The translations under genes and the position numbers were made by a program. A stretch of DNA of 60,000 bases, taken from assembly GCA_009746045.1 (NCBI GenBank), contig RPFO01000333.1, positions 1,277,674 through 1,337,673 on the forward strand, written 5' to 3'. Source of the DNA: Mesostigma viride. Taxonomy: Eukaryota; Streptophyta; Mesostigmatophyceae; Mesostigmatales; Mesostigmataceae. The notes beneath the pieces are model-generated. The model saw nothing but the letters and a program-made list of their open reading frames with translations. It was not told the origin of the DNA and did not search any database. Shown piece by piece: positions 1 to 12,100 of this stretch. How positions within the stretch are numbered: position 1 is the first letter of the stretch; every line of letters starts with the position of its first letter.

Positions 1-7
1 AAAATAA

Positions 8-199
8 TTAAACAAAAGTTAAACAAACAGACAAAGATCGTCTGCATAGCAGGCTGGGATGACTGATTGCACCGAATTGCGATGCGCACCAATCATGTGC
101 TTCCCTAGCTAGACTGCGGATATCGATAGCACCCAGGGCAATTTCCACCAGCATTGTCAACGAAGATGGCATGCTATTGCCATGCCTCGCCCCCTCACA
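8..199 (-). CDS. IQCH: Tentative last exon of IQCH
   Basis: An acceptor (GTGCTGCAG) at 200-202 opens a 63-codon frame that ends at TAA (10-8). It joins in phase to exon 22, whose donor GTATGG follows the family-like sequence [10 protein letters not shown]. The peptide has no family match that I recognise, and the stop lies only 8 bases from the window edge, so a different terminal exon beyond the edge is possible. Confidence 0.35.
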   Translation of the reverse strand, partial: CEGARHGNSMPSSLTMLVEIALGAIDIRSLAREAHDWCASQFGAISHPSLLCRRSLSVCLTFV

Positions 200-3100
200 C
201 TGCAGCACCAATCGGTCAGTGCTGTCGCAAGAACGTTCTTCCTTCCCCCCGATCCCATCGCGTCGTCAGCGGGCGGATCAAGCAAGCGGGCCATACCTGG
301 CGGGCGATGAAGTCCAGCGCGGTGGCCAGCAGCCGAAACGCCTCCACTGGCGACCGCCCCATGCACAGCGCGCCGAGCATCCCGCAGGAGAGACTGTCCA
401 TGAAGTTGTACGAGGTGCCCACCTGGAATGCATCACGCGAAAAAGCAAGTGGCATGGCCTCTGTGGGAGGTAGGAAAGGGCAAGCTTCCTACCGGTAATC
501 TAGGAAACAATGTCACGCACTGAAGCCACATGGATGATCGGAAATGACATACAATTATTACGGAAGCGGGAGCGGCAACACCAAGGGAATGATACTAGTG
601 AGACAACGAAATGGCATCTATCAGACTTTTCGCGATACTCCTGGAGATATCGCCCGAGAGGGGGGGGGGGGACGGCTTGCCCCCCCCCCCCCCCCCCCTC
701 CAGCAACGGGAACCCGCCGGGGGTAGGGTGTCAGACGCCCCCCCCCCCTCCCCTCATTCGTTGCCACCTCCAGGGGATCCAGGGGGTGGGTGGGTGGGTG
801 GGTGGGTGGGTGGGTGGGTAAGGAAGGCTTTCCCCCCCCCCCCCCCCCGCCGACGTCGACCAAGGTTCTCGCATGGCAATGATCTTAAATATATCGTATT
901 ACGTTCAAAGTCTTGAAAAAAACCTGGGCGGGAAAACCTGGGCGGGAAAAAATGGGCGGCAAAGGTAATGCCCCCCCCCCCGGTGTCGCACCCCCACCCA
1001 CCCCCCTCATAAATCGTTGGGGGTGGGGGGTTTGGACCCCCCTCGCCCTTCCCCCAGGCCAATGGGACCCCCCCGGGGTTTGGGCGATACCTGGGGGAGT
1101 GTCGCGAAAAGTCTGCTATGATGGTAAATATAATAAGCATGGTTCATAGGGCAGTGGACATTTCGCATCCGCAGCACCCACATCCCCTGTGCTGGCTTGC
1201 CACCCTCACCTTGTCGTGCATGTCAAACACAATCCCCTCCACCCTCACCTTGTCGTGCATGTCAAAGTGCTGGCTTGCCACCGTCACCTTGTCGTGCATG
1301 TCAAACACAATCCCCTCCACCCTCACCTTGTCGCGCATGTCAAACACAATCCCCTCCACCCTCACCTTGTCGTGCATGTCAAACACAATCCCCTCCACCC
1401 TCACCTTGTCGTGCATGTCAAACACAATCCCCTCCACCCTCACCTTGTCGTGCATGTCAAAGTGCTGGCTTGCCACCGTCACCTTGTCGTGCATGTCAAA
1501 CACAATCCCCTCCACCCTCACCTTGTCGTGCATGTCAAACACAATCCCCTCCACCCTCACCTTGTCGTGCATGTCAAACACAATACCCTCCACCCTCACC
1601 TTGTCGTGCATGTCAAACACAATCCCCTCCAGCCGACACTGGTTGAAGAAGGACGCGTACTGCAGGTTGCAGATGTTGGGGTGCGATATGTGCGTCGCCG
1701 CCACGTAGAACCGCCGCTGCTTCTTTTGGCTGGCTTTTGCCTTGGCAGCGACCTGTGCCGCCAGGGGGGAGGAGGGGGGCAGCTCTTCTTCATTGCTGTC
1801 ATCCTCCACAACCGATCCTTTCCTCGTGTTGGGGATGAGGTAGAGTGACGTGGATGAGTCGAACGAGCCGCCGCACATGAAGTGGAACATCTGGAAGCTC
1901 GCCTGCAAGCACAGGATGGCGACAGCGGTGGCGAGATTGTGAGGTGATGCCATGCCATGGTGTTAGTCTTGAATAACACATGCAGGATCCTGAGGCGGTG
2001 AACAGCAGAGCATGCACGAGGGAAACTGGTGCCGGTGCCTGTAGAATGGTTGACAGAGCATGCACAAAGGATGTGACTGGCAGATACAGGAGGCATGGAA
2101 TCAACCAAGGGAACAAAGCACCCAGCTGACAAACACTCCAGCATAGCCCGCATGCCAGGGTCGTGGGCGCATGCTCATGACTTGGTTCTGACGACGATGA
2201 CTTGGTCTACAAACCGCCCACACAGGGCACCGACTACCGCCCCACCATAGGGAGAATGGCCCACCATTGCTGGCATATCTGCACACGCTACAAGGTACCC
2301 ACCAAGACTCTAGATGACAAGACATCGCCTCAGCAGGCACGCAGGCACATCACACCAATGGAACCTGATGTGGCCATGCATGCTGCACACATTATCATTG
2401 CATCCTACTACACAATAGCCCTACTGCCATCTCCGCAACTTAACTAGTAAACACTACCAAGTGCTCTCCACTGGGCTAGGCAGATGGCCTTCTTAAAACC
2501 CACTTCCATCACTTCACCAGATGGCCTTCTTAAAACCCACTTCCATCACTTCACTTGTGATTTTGTTGCCGCTGCAGAGCATCAAGCAGCTCAAAGCTGC
2601 CCACTACTCAGGCGCAGCCAAAAGCCACACAACCGACCTGTGTCAGCGTGTAGCGTGGGTTGAGGTCCACCGCCCACAGTCGCAACATGCCGGCCTCCTT
2701 GAGCGCCACAAAGTCAATGCCCAGGTAGCCCCAGAAGCCGCGCCGCCGGCACGCCGTGGCAATGGCCAGGGACGCGGCGGCGAGGGCCGCGTGGGGCACA
2801 GAGGACTGGGGGAATGACGCGCCCACAAAGCGGTAGGCCGTGCAGAAGATCTGCGACACAGACAGGTACATGTCGGGGCAGGGGGAATGAGGGGCGGGGC
2901 GCAAAGGGATGCCGGGCGAGAAGGGGGGGCGAGAAGGGGGGGCGAGGGGAGGCATTACGATCGGGGCAAGAGGTGGCGGTGGGGCTCTGCAGAAAACATG
3001 CCGAATCATCACATGTCAGTAGGTTGTCAGGGTCCCATGCATGGATGCTTGCACTTGCACTTGCACTTACTCTTGCGCTTGTGCGGTTGCGCCGATGCTT

Positions 3101-6100
3101 CAAACAAACCACCGCACGGTGGTGGGTGGGCCTGTTCCTGTGTCTTGTATAGGAGGAAACCTCCCATGGGCTCGCTTCATCTTGCATCTCCTTGTATAGG
3201 AGGAAACCTCCCATGGGCTCGCTTCATCTTGCATCTCCTTGTATAGGAGGAAACCTCCCATGGGCTCGCTTCATCTTGCATCTCTACTACTTGAGGCCGT
3301 AGGCAAGAAATCAGAACATGACCCCAGGCGCAGGCCATCCAGGCACGGCCAAAGGCCAACCTCACCGGCACATCATACATTGCCTCAACTCCGTAAGACA
3401 CGCTGCTTTTGGAAGAGTGCGGAGGACAAGGCCTCGGGCGATGGGTCTGGGAAAAGACCATCTATGTTACAAGTCACTACCTACTGCCTGCAAAACTTGG
3501 AATGTGCCCCCACCCCCCCACCCCCCCACCCCCCCTCAAAAACCGAGCCTTTGTCCATGTCAGGCCACACCGGTTCACAGTGCCCGTGTCCGTTGTTAAA
3601 ACGAGCCCAAGCAAAAAGGGTAGACAGGGCACCGAGGGGTCCCTTTCTGCCAGCATCCGCAAGCATACCTGCTCGTGTGTGTTGAGCACCCGCATGCCCC
3701 CGTTGGGCTCCACCAGCAGGTTGACCGAGGGCGAGCCAGTGACCATGGTGGGGCAAGCCTCCACGATGCATCCGCGGCGCATCATTGTGTCCCGGAAGTA
3801 GCGCCACGAGGGGTAGAGCGAAGGGTGGACCATCACCGTCTTCTTGGGCAGCGACACGCGCAGGGCGATAGTGACCGCGTCCACCGCATCCTTGCGCTCT
3901 TTCGAACCGCGACGGAAATTGGCTGTGTGGCCGCAAGGCATCGACAAAAGGGGGAGGCGCATGCTGGCTAATGAGCACGTAAAGGTGCACACTGGGTATG
4001 TACGAGAGATTACCATGGTGATTTGTTTACAGCAGGCAAGCCCTTGATGGCTGGCATAGGGCTGAGCTAAACACGTTTATTTCTGGAGGAAAGTAAATAA
4101 GGCCGTAAATACCCCATGTCACAACCGCCGTTATAAACGGCCATCTCGCCAGACAGCTTTCCGCCCCAAACCTGTTCACATCTCGGGTGATTCCGATGCC
4201 GGTACACCAGGAGGAGACTTGACCTTTGCACACCGCCAAAGAACCAATCACCCCTCCCTTGATAGCAACATCGCCTTGCCATTACGAAAGAATAGAAGAG
4301 TAGCACTCTCGATCACAATCTTCGGTGCAAGACTAGCCACATAGTGCAGGCCTCCTAGGGTGGCTGCTTTGTTGAGTGTCAGCATAAACACGGCTGGCAA
4401 GCCCTTGATGCCTGGCAAATAGTTGAGCTACGAGGGATGTGCCATGGTTACAACGAGGGTCCGCAATGGCTTCAAAGGACTGCGGCACGACTAACATATA
4501 ATGCGGCACGACCACAAAGGGATGCGGCATGACTGTAAAGGGAGGGCAGGCTGCCTCATTCCACCACCCACCAGGCGCCTTGTTGACGGTGCTGGTGACC
4601 ACGGCGATGTTGTGTGTGCTAGCGATGTCAAAGTAGGCGTGGCCACGCCCAAAGAACTCGTCATCCACCTTGAAGATCCAGCGAGGCACCTTGGGCATAT
4701 CCACGATCATGTTGGCCAGGCGCGCCACCAGGTCATCCTGCGGGCAACCGGGCGTGAATGTACAGGGTCACCATGCGGGCATGAGTTCATGTGCGCCCCT
4801 CCCCGCCCCCATGCCCCCCCCCACATACACGCACATGCACAAACGTGCATGGATGGACATGCTGAGTGTCAGCGCACGTGGCATGCAGGAACCCAGCAGA
4901 GCTGTGCAGATGCATGCCCACGTCACATCGACCAGGATGCAGAAAGGTCCCTGGTGGGATAGCTTCCCTGCAGTCTATACGAAGTTTCTTCTTACTTGCA
5001 CTGGCCACCATGCACGTGGCCGATCAATCAGGAACCAGCTGATCTGCCAGGCATCTGGCCATCAGCACCGCAGAAGGGGGGATGCCGATCTATCAAAATG
5101 TGACATGGGCGGGCTGGCCAGGGGAGCCGTCGCCACGGCCACGTCCGCTCACCCAGCATATGCCTGCGCATGAACATTCAACATCCCAACATCCAGCTCA
5201 AAAGAAAAAAGGCCAGTGCCCAAGACATGCATCCCTGCCAGGAACGGGCTTAACAAGTGGTTCATTCTTTCACTGCTAGGACCCTCCATGAGGCATCAGG
5301 CCTATGCATGGCAGTACATTTCATGGCGGTGGGCAGCTGCAAGCGAGCACGAGGTGATGCATAATCACATGACTTGCCTGCAGATGTTCTCCCCTCCCTG
5401 CCACTCAGCAGCTCATCAATGCATGGCCACACACACTACACGGCACCAGCTCCCATATCCTGTAACAGGCGGCTGCCCGTGAGGCGCCCGTATGCGTAAA
5501 CACTGGCGTACGTACCTCGCTCCGGATGTCCTCCATCGACGGCGCCATGTTGACCTCGGCCTCCTTGAGGATCTGCCGACAGACATACGGGCACACGGGC
5601 CCATGCGCCCACGTGCCAACCAGGCACAGGGGAGCCGCCCCACACACCCAGAAGCAGGCGAGGCACCCAGTTGTTAAAGCAGGCCCCACGCTTGCAATCG
5701 CAGGCGACACGGTTGATAGAGCAGGCCATCGTCAGGGAAACAGGTGGGGGGTAGCGCATGGGCCCACCAATCGGCCTTGGGCCCTAAAGGACCGCCGTGG
5801 CCGTCAAGAAGGGCTGTTCTGTGGTGGCCAGTGCCAAACCAGGACACAGCTTGGTCCGAATAGCCACCATGAAACAGCCACTCTGAAGATTGTGAGGGTC
5901 CATAAGCGTGTCCCCAGCTGCGGGCACCCTTGTCAGCCAGCACCTATCCAGGCAACCATAGTGCACGATGCGCTCCTCTTCCTGTGCACCCCTGCCCTAC
6001 GGCCCTGCCACCCGCCACCCACCGTCTTCAGCATGGTCTTAGAGGACAGCTGCTTGTACAGCTCGGGCGCGGGCCCGAAGATGGGGATGTCCAGCAGTGC

Positions 6101-9100
6101 GGAGAGGTACATGTCGTCGGTGCCCACCATGTGGGGAACGATGTAGGCGGGGAACCCTTCCACGCACGCCTGAATGCGCGCCATGGCCTTGGGCGAGCAC
6201 AGCAGCATCTGGCGCGATGGGGGGGGAGGAGACGGGTGCGAGGGGGGTGGGAGTGCAAGGGGGAACGGGGGGGGCGGGTGGGTGGGGTTTGGGGGGTGGG
6301 TCAACATGGGCCGCATGCATGCCGTGAAGTGTCGAGTTGGCACCCGGGAGGGGGATTGATGGCCAGAGAGACCACGGCTTGAAAGTGCGATATATATAAA
6401 CACGCGGTGCATTTTGCTGCAATGTACAGCGGGAGAACTTGCTGTTTGCACTTTCCTTGCTTTGTCGTCAGACTCTAGTGGAAGGAGCCTGCCCCAGATG
6501 TGCCGTCATGGCGATGTCCCGGTACAGTAGTCATGCGACCAAATAAGGAATGAAGGCAACATGCCGTGATCCCAATGCCATGTGACCAGAATGCGGACGC
6601 TGGAGCAGATGCTGTCGCCCACGCTAGCTGTCAAGTGGGCACGCATGCCCATGGTGGGCGCTCATCATGATTGTGGGGATGCAAGGGCCCTCACCTGCGT
6701 TAGCGAGAGATGGTAGGGCAGCCGCTTGTAATTCTCTGGGTAGACGATGCGGTAGCGCAGGTGGATGTTCTCAATGTTGCGTGTCTGCTCACGCATGTGC
6801 ACACATAAGAACACACACATGGCCAGAAAAGAGGCAAGAAGACAGCCGGCAGACAGGCAGAAAGGCGTACATGCCGTCAGGCGGCCATGCAACCATGCAA
6901 ACAGGCAATGCATGAATGGTGCCTGCATGAAGCAGCGTGCAGCGCAATGGATACCTGACACAGCAAGGACCAAGGGCCATGCTGGCGGGTGCACAGGCAG
7001 CCAGGCATGTGGGCATGTGTACGTTTGCGGCTTGATACTGCTACGTACATATTGTGCACCACGATTATGCATATGCATGCGTTTGACGTTGAAGACCACG
7101 GCTGCTAGCCCAAGTGCTGACCGAGTCTTTGCGTGCAAGGGAGGGTGACCAGGACACTCGCTGGTGGCCAATTTTCCTAGGCTCATCGGGCTGTCTAGCA
7201 TGTGCGCCCCACGCTGCATGGGCGTGCGCACAGGGCACCAGGTCTTACCGACAGCAGCTTGTGGTAGTAGGTCTCAAGGTCCTTGTCCAGTGGGAAGGGG
7301 CACACGTAGATGATGTTCAGGTTGGGGTCATCCAGCTCCAACAGGCGCGCCATCTGGCTGTTTTCCTCCAGCTGGTGGGTGACGGTAGGCCGTGCGGGTA
7401 TAGGCGACAAGGCCATGCGAGTAGAGGGGACAAGGCCGTCGGGGTACAAGGAACCACGTGGGGCAAGGCACGCAGTGACGCGGAAAAGAGAGCCAAGCAA
7501 GCAAGAGGGAGGTTTGAGGTCACCAGCAGGACATGGATGCGGCAAGTGCAAACAGGGGTCGCCATTTGTTAAGTGCAGAGTTCGCGTAGTCAGTGCTAAT
7601 ATTTCCTCCCCCACCCCCCCCTCCCTTCCTCCCCCCCTTTCCCCATGAGCATAGGGAGGACAAGTATGGACCCGACACGCTCCGCATGTGCACCAGCCAG
7701 GCAGCCAGGCAGCCAGGCAGCCAGGCAGGCGGGCGGGCAGGCGTGCGGGCGTGCGGGCGTGCGGGCGAGGGTGGGCGGGCGTGCGGGCGTGCGGGCGGGC
7801 AGGCGGGCGGGCGGGCGCGGCGGGCGGGCGGGCGGGCGGGCGGGCGGGCGGGCGGCGGGCGGGCGCGGGGCGGCGGGCGGGCGGGCGGGCGGGCGGCGCG
7901 GGCGGGCGGGCGGCGCGGCGGGCGGGCGGGCGGGCGGGCGGGCGGGCGGGCGGCGGGCGGGCGAGGGCGGGCGGGCGGGCGGGCGGGCGGCCAGGCAGGC
8001 AGGCAGGCAGGCAGGGGTGGGCTCTGTATCCTATTTATTAATTTCGCAATAAGACGCCATTCGCCACTGTTCAGGGCATCGCAACTTCCCCACCAATCCA
8101 AAAACGGGGAAAAAGACTGAACGCCAATACGACAGAAGCGGACCTACTGGCCACCAACCCGCGCGAAGCGCCAAGCGAGTGAAGCGAGCGGCCGCTTCAG
8201 CGGCCTCCTCTCCGGAGCACAGCGGTTAGACCGTCACGATTCCTCTCCCGAGCGAAGCCAAGGAGCACGCTACTAGGAACTACGCGTAGAGGGCTACTAC
8301 AAACTACGCGTAGCGGGCAGCGGGCAGCAGCGGGCAGCAGCGGGCAGCAGCGGGCAGCAGCGGGCAGCAGCGGGCAGCAGCGGGCAGCAGCGGGCAGCAG
8401 CGGGCAGCAGCGGGCAGCAGCGGGCAGCAGCGGGCAGCAGCGGGCAGCAGCGGGCAGCAGCGGGCAGCAGCGGGCAGCAGCGGGCAGCAGCGGGCAGCAG
8501 CGGGCAGCAGCGGGCAGCAGCGGGCAGCGGGCAGTCCCTCTACCGCCCAAAAGGTCTCTCTACCGCCCAAAAGTGACTTTTATTGGCTGGGCGAAGCCAG
8601 CGGGTCACACTAGTCCTCTCTCTCATTTATGTCAACCTGAGCTGAGATGCTAGAAAACGCAACAGGCAAGCTGAATTACAACAGGCAAGTGCATACATGG
8701 CAGCCCATTGGAACCGTTCAGCTGGCCAGGGGGAAATTTGGCGCTCATGGCAAGTGGCACATGGGCTTCTAGTAATTGCCCTGTGCCAAGCTGGCCATGT
8801 GCTAAGGCCTGGCAACGGGGTGTAATGATCATCATTGAGGCCTTGCGGGGTTGTGGGTAGGCCACAGGCCACCACGAGCGACAAAGACCACATGGATGCA
8901 AGGCCCGCTCTCGAGCCACGGCGTACCTGGAAGTCCGGGATGGATAATCGATGCTTCTGCGGGAGGGTGAAGGAGGGGATGTGGATGACAAAGCGCGGGC
9001 GCTGCTGCAGGTCATTCCACTCGGCCTCAAGCTTCTGCTGCAGCTTCTTGAACCTGGGGATGTGACAGGGCAGCAGAGGCACGCACAGGTAAGAAGAGAG

Positions 9101-12100
9101 GGCCCAGGGTGGGTGGGTAGGTGGTTGGGTGGGGTGGGGTGTGTGTGGGGGGGGGGGCGGGCGGGCGGGTGGGTGGGTTGGTGGCTGGGTGGCTGGTTGG
9201 CTGGTTGGTTGGTTGGTTGGTTGGTTGGTTGGTTGGTTGGTTGGTTGGTTGGTTGGTTGGTTGGTTGGTTGGTTGGTTGGTTGGTTGGTTGGTTGGTTGG
9301 TTGGTTGGTTGGTTGGTTGGTTGGTTGGTTGGTTGGTTGGTTGGTTGGTTGGTTGGTTGGTTGGTTGGTTGGATGAGTCGACACCCGCTGGATCAGGCAA
9401 CGATGGCAATACTAGCTAAAAGCAATAAACCTACGGTATGCCCATAAGATAGAGTGTAACCATAGGATGGGGTCTTGGACAGGGTAGCACAGCATCGATG
9501 CAGATGCAGGGGAGTATTCACTATAGGGTCGCCCTGGCAAAAACAAGCTCTGGGGGCATGGGTACTGTGTGATATTTTCCCCGCGCAGTCATGCTCAGCT
9601 CCCCCTTTGCTGTGTTATGGCAACACGAGTGTGCAGCGTGGATACATGCGCCGTGCTAGGCTTGGCCATCCCCGCGTGATGCGCAGACATACTGCATGCC
9701 AACGCGATGACACATAAGGCAGGCTCCCCCCCCCCCCCCCCCCCCACGTACAAGTCCTTGTCGCGCCTCTTCTCGCGCACCCCACACCGCAGCCTCCCCC
9801 CCACGCCCACACACACACGCACGTACTTGTTTTGCCTCCTCTCGAGCACCACATATAGCATGCTCCCCCCCCACCCACCAACCCCACACACGCACACGTA
9901 CTTGTTTTGCCTCTTCTCGAGCACCACGGAGATGGCGGCAAGTGTCTGCTGGCGCTTGCGGTAGGCGCGCCAGAAACGCTGGATCTTCTTCACCAAGCGC
10001 ACGAGCATGATCATGTTGCGGCACTCTTGCCGTCGCTGGGGGGACACGTGGCAGCGGGCATGACAGGCAGGCGGGGAGCAAGGTGTCCAGCGAATGGGTG
10101 TTGCAGAGGCCAGTGGTGGGGCATGCGTGATGACCACGGGAGCATGAAGCCCTTTCATGGAAGTTCACATGCAGAACTTTGATGCAGAAATAAGATGCGC
10201 TGAAAGCTGGATATTTCTTAAGCCAAAAAACCTTGATAGCAGTGACTTTGGCATTAAAAAGCCAGGCTTCTATCACTTGCGTATGATCCCAGCAAGTTTG
10301 CAGAAAACAACGGACATATTGTGACTGCTATTACACCGCTTGTTTAAAGATTCAGCCTCATCTTTAGCCATCAAGACGTCATTCCGGAATTCCCAAGGCT
10401 GCCAAGCAAACCCTGTTACTGGCAAACAGCTGCAGACTCCCCCCTCAGGGCACGGTTTGGCGGCCAGTCCCTATCCTCCCATGAGCACACCCTGCGGCAC
10501 CTCTGCCCACTCACCGAGTAGCCGCGCCAGTACTTCTGGATGATGGTCGCTGCCTCGTCGGGGCTCAGGCGCACCAGCAGCTGGCCCTCCTCGTCGTACT
10601 TCTCCAGCTGGGCCGCCACCTGCACGCGCACGAGGGGAGCGATGCGGTAGGGTGCATGGCATGCGCAACCCAAGTCATGGCGCGCGCAGGGGCATGCCAG
10701 CGCATCATGCACAGGAGGCTAGAGGCCCAGGCGTGCATAGTGTGCGTGAGCCATAGTTGCCTCATCACACATAGGGGGGAAGGGGCGCATGGGGCAAGTG
10801 CATGGGGGCGCGGGGGGCGCATGCTCGAGGGCGCATGCTCAGGCAGGGGATAGCGCAAAGGGCGGAACAATGAGTATCGGGTTCACTGTAAGCACTATGA
10901 ATATCGGGTTCACTGTAAGCATATCCGCTCCTGCGCGCATGCGTTCGGTGGAAGAGATGACCAGGAAGCGCACTAATGAATGACAACAACGGCCCCATCC
11001 CCCCCCCCACACATTCACCAGTGCGGCTCCCCTCACATACAAACAAGCACGGCGCACCTCGTCAATGTTCTGGATGCAGCTGAGCAGGTCGTCCATGCCC
11101 ACTTCCGCGTTCACGTCGTCCTCCGCCTCCTCCGCAATCTCTGCAAGCGCCTTGCCGTCGATGACCGCGCGGTCCACGTTGAAGGTGGTGCAAACCTGCG
11201 AGGAGAGCAGCAGGGCAGGTCCAGTAGGCACCGGGGAGAGGCAAGCAAACAGCGAGGGATGCTGCCGCACGGGTGAGGGACACTGCGCTGCCAGAACAGC
11301 TGAAATGGTAAAAGGAATGCGCTTGAGGGCGGGAAGCTGTGACATGAAGACATCTGCTTCAAACTCTGCATGCTGTCAACTTGCTCCTCCCTACATGATG
11401 CCCACAAAGCGCAAATATCAGGCCCACAAAGCCTGCATCAGTGCCCACAACACGCAAATATCAGGCCATGCCCGGCGCGTTCCTTTGCTGGATGGCATGC
11501 CTGCACGCTAGGGGCACGGACCTGATTGCTGGATGGCATGCCTGCACGCTGGGGCACGGACCTGAGATGGCCGGGCATGAAACTGCACCACGTAACCACT
11601 TGACGCTGGCAGCCAGGGTGCTAGCTTGGTGCGAGGCTCGCCCTTTGCGCCACTACACGGCGTGCCCCATGCATGGTACAACACCATGGGTGCCCCTGGA
11701 ACGATTACGGGCACTGCGTGGGTGCGGGGGGCTCTGCCCACTGCCCACTGCCAAGGTGAGCACAGGCATTAAAAGCAAGTGACCGCGTCACGTGGGAGCC
11801 AACAAAGGAACCTTCAACCCCTATACACCATTTATTAATTAGTTAGCACGTAGACCGCGTCACGTGGGGGCCAATAAAGGAACCTTCAACCCCTATACAC
11901 CATTTATTAATTAGTTAGCACGTAGACCGCGTCACGTGGGGGCCAATAAAGGAACCTTCAACCCCTATACACCATTTATTAATTAGTTAGCACGTAGACC
12001 GCGTCACGTGGGGGCCAATAAAGGAACCTTCAACCCCTATACACCATTTATTAATTAGTTAGCACGTAGACCGCGTCACGTGGGAGCCAATAAAGGAACC

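Noticed and set aside
1118-1953. Plus-strand ORFs across the 39-bp array (STLTLSCM and HPHLVVHVK types)
   Set aside because: They are antisense to IQCH exon 21 and its repeat. Only the minus frame continues into family-like sequence.
8627-9409. ORFs with NQPT or WLVG repeats
   Set aside because: They come from the (GGTT)n tract. The only real coding piece here is IQCH exon 13 at 8927-9053.
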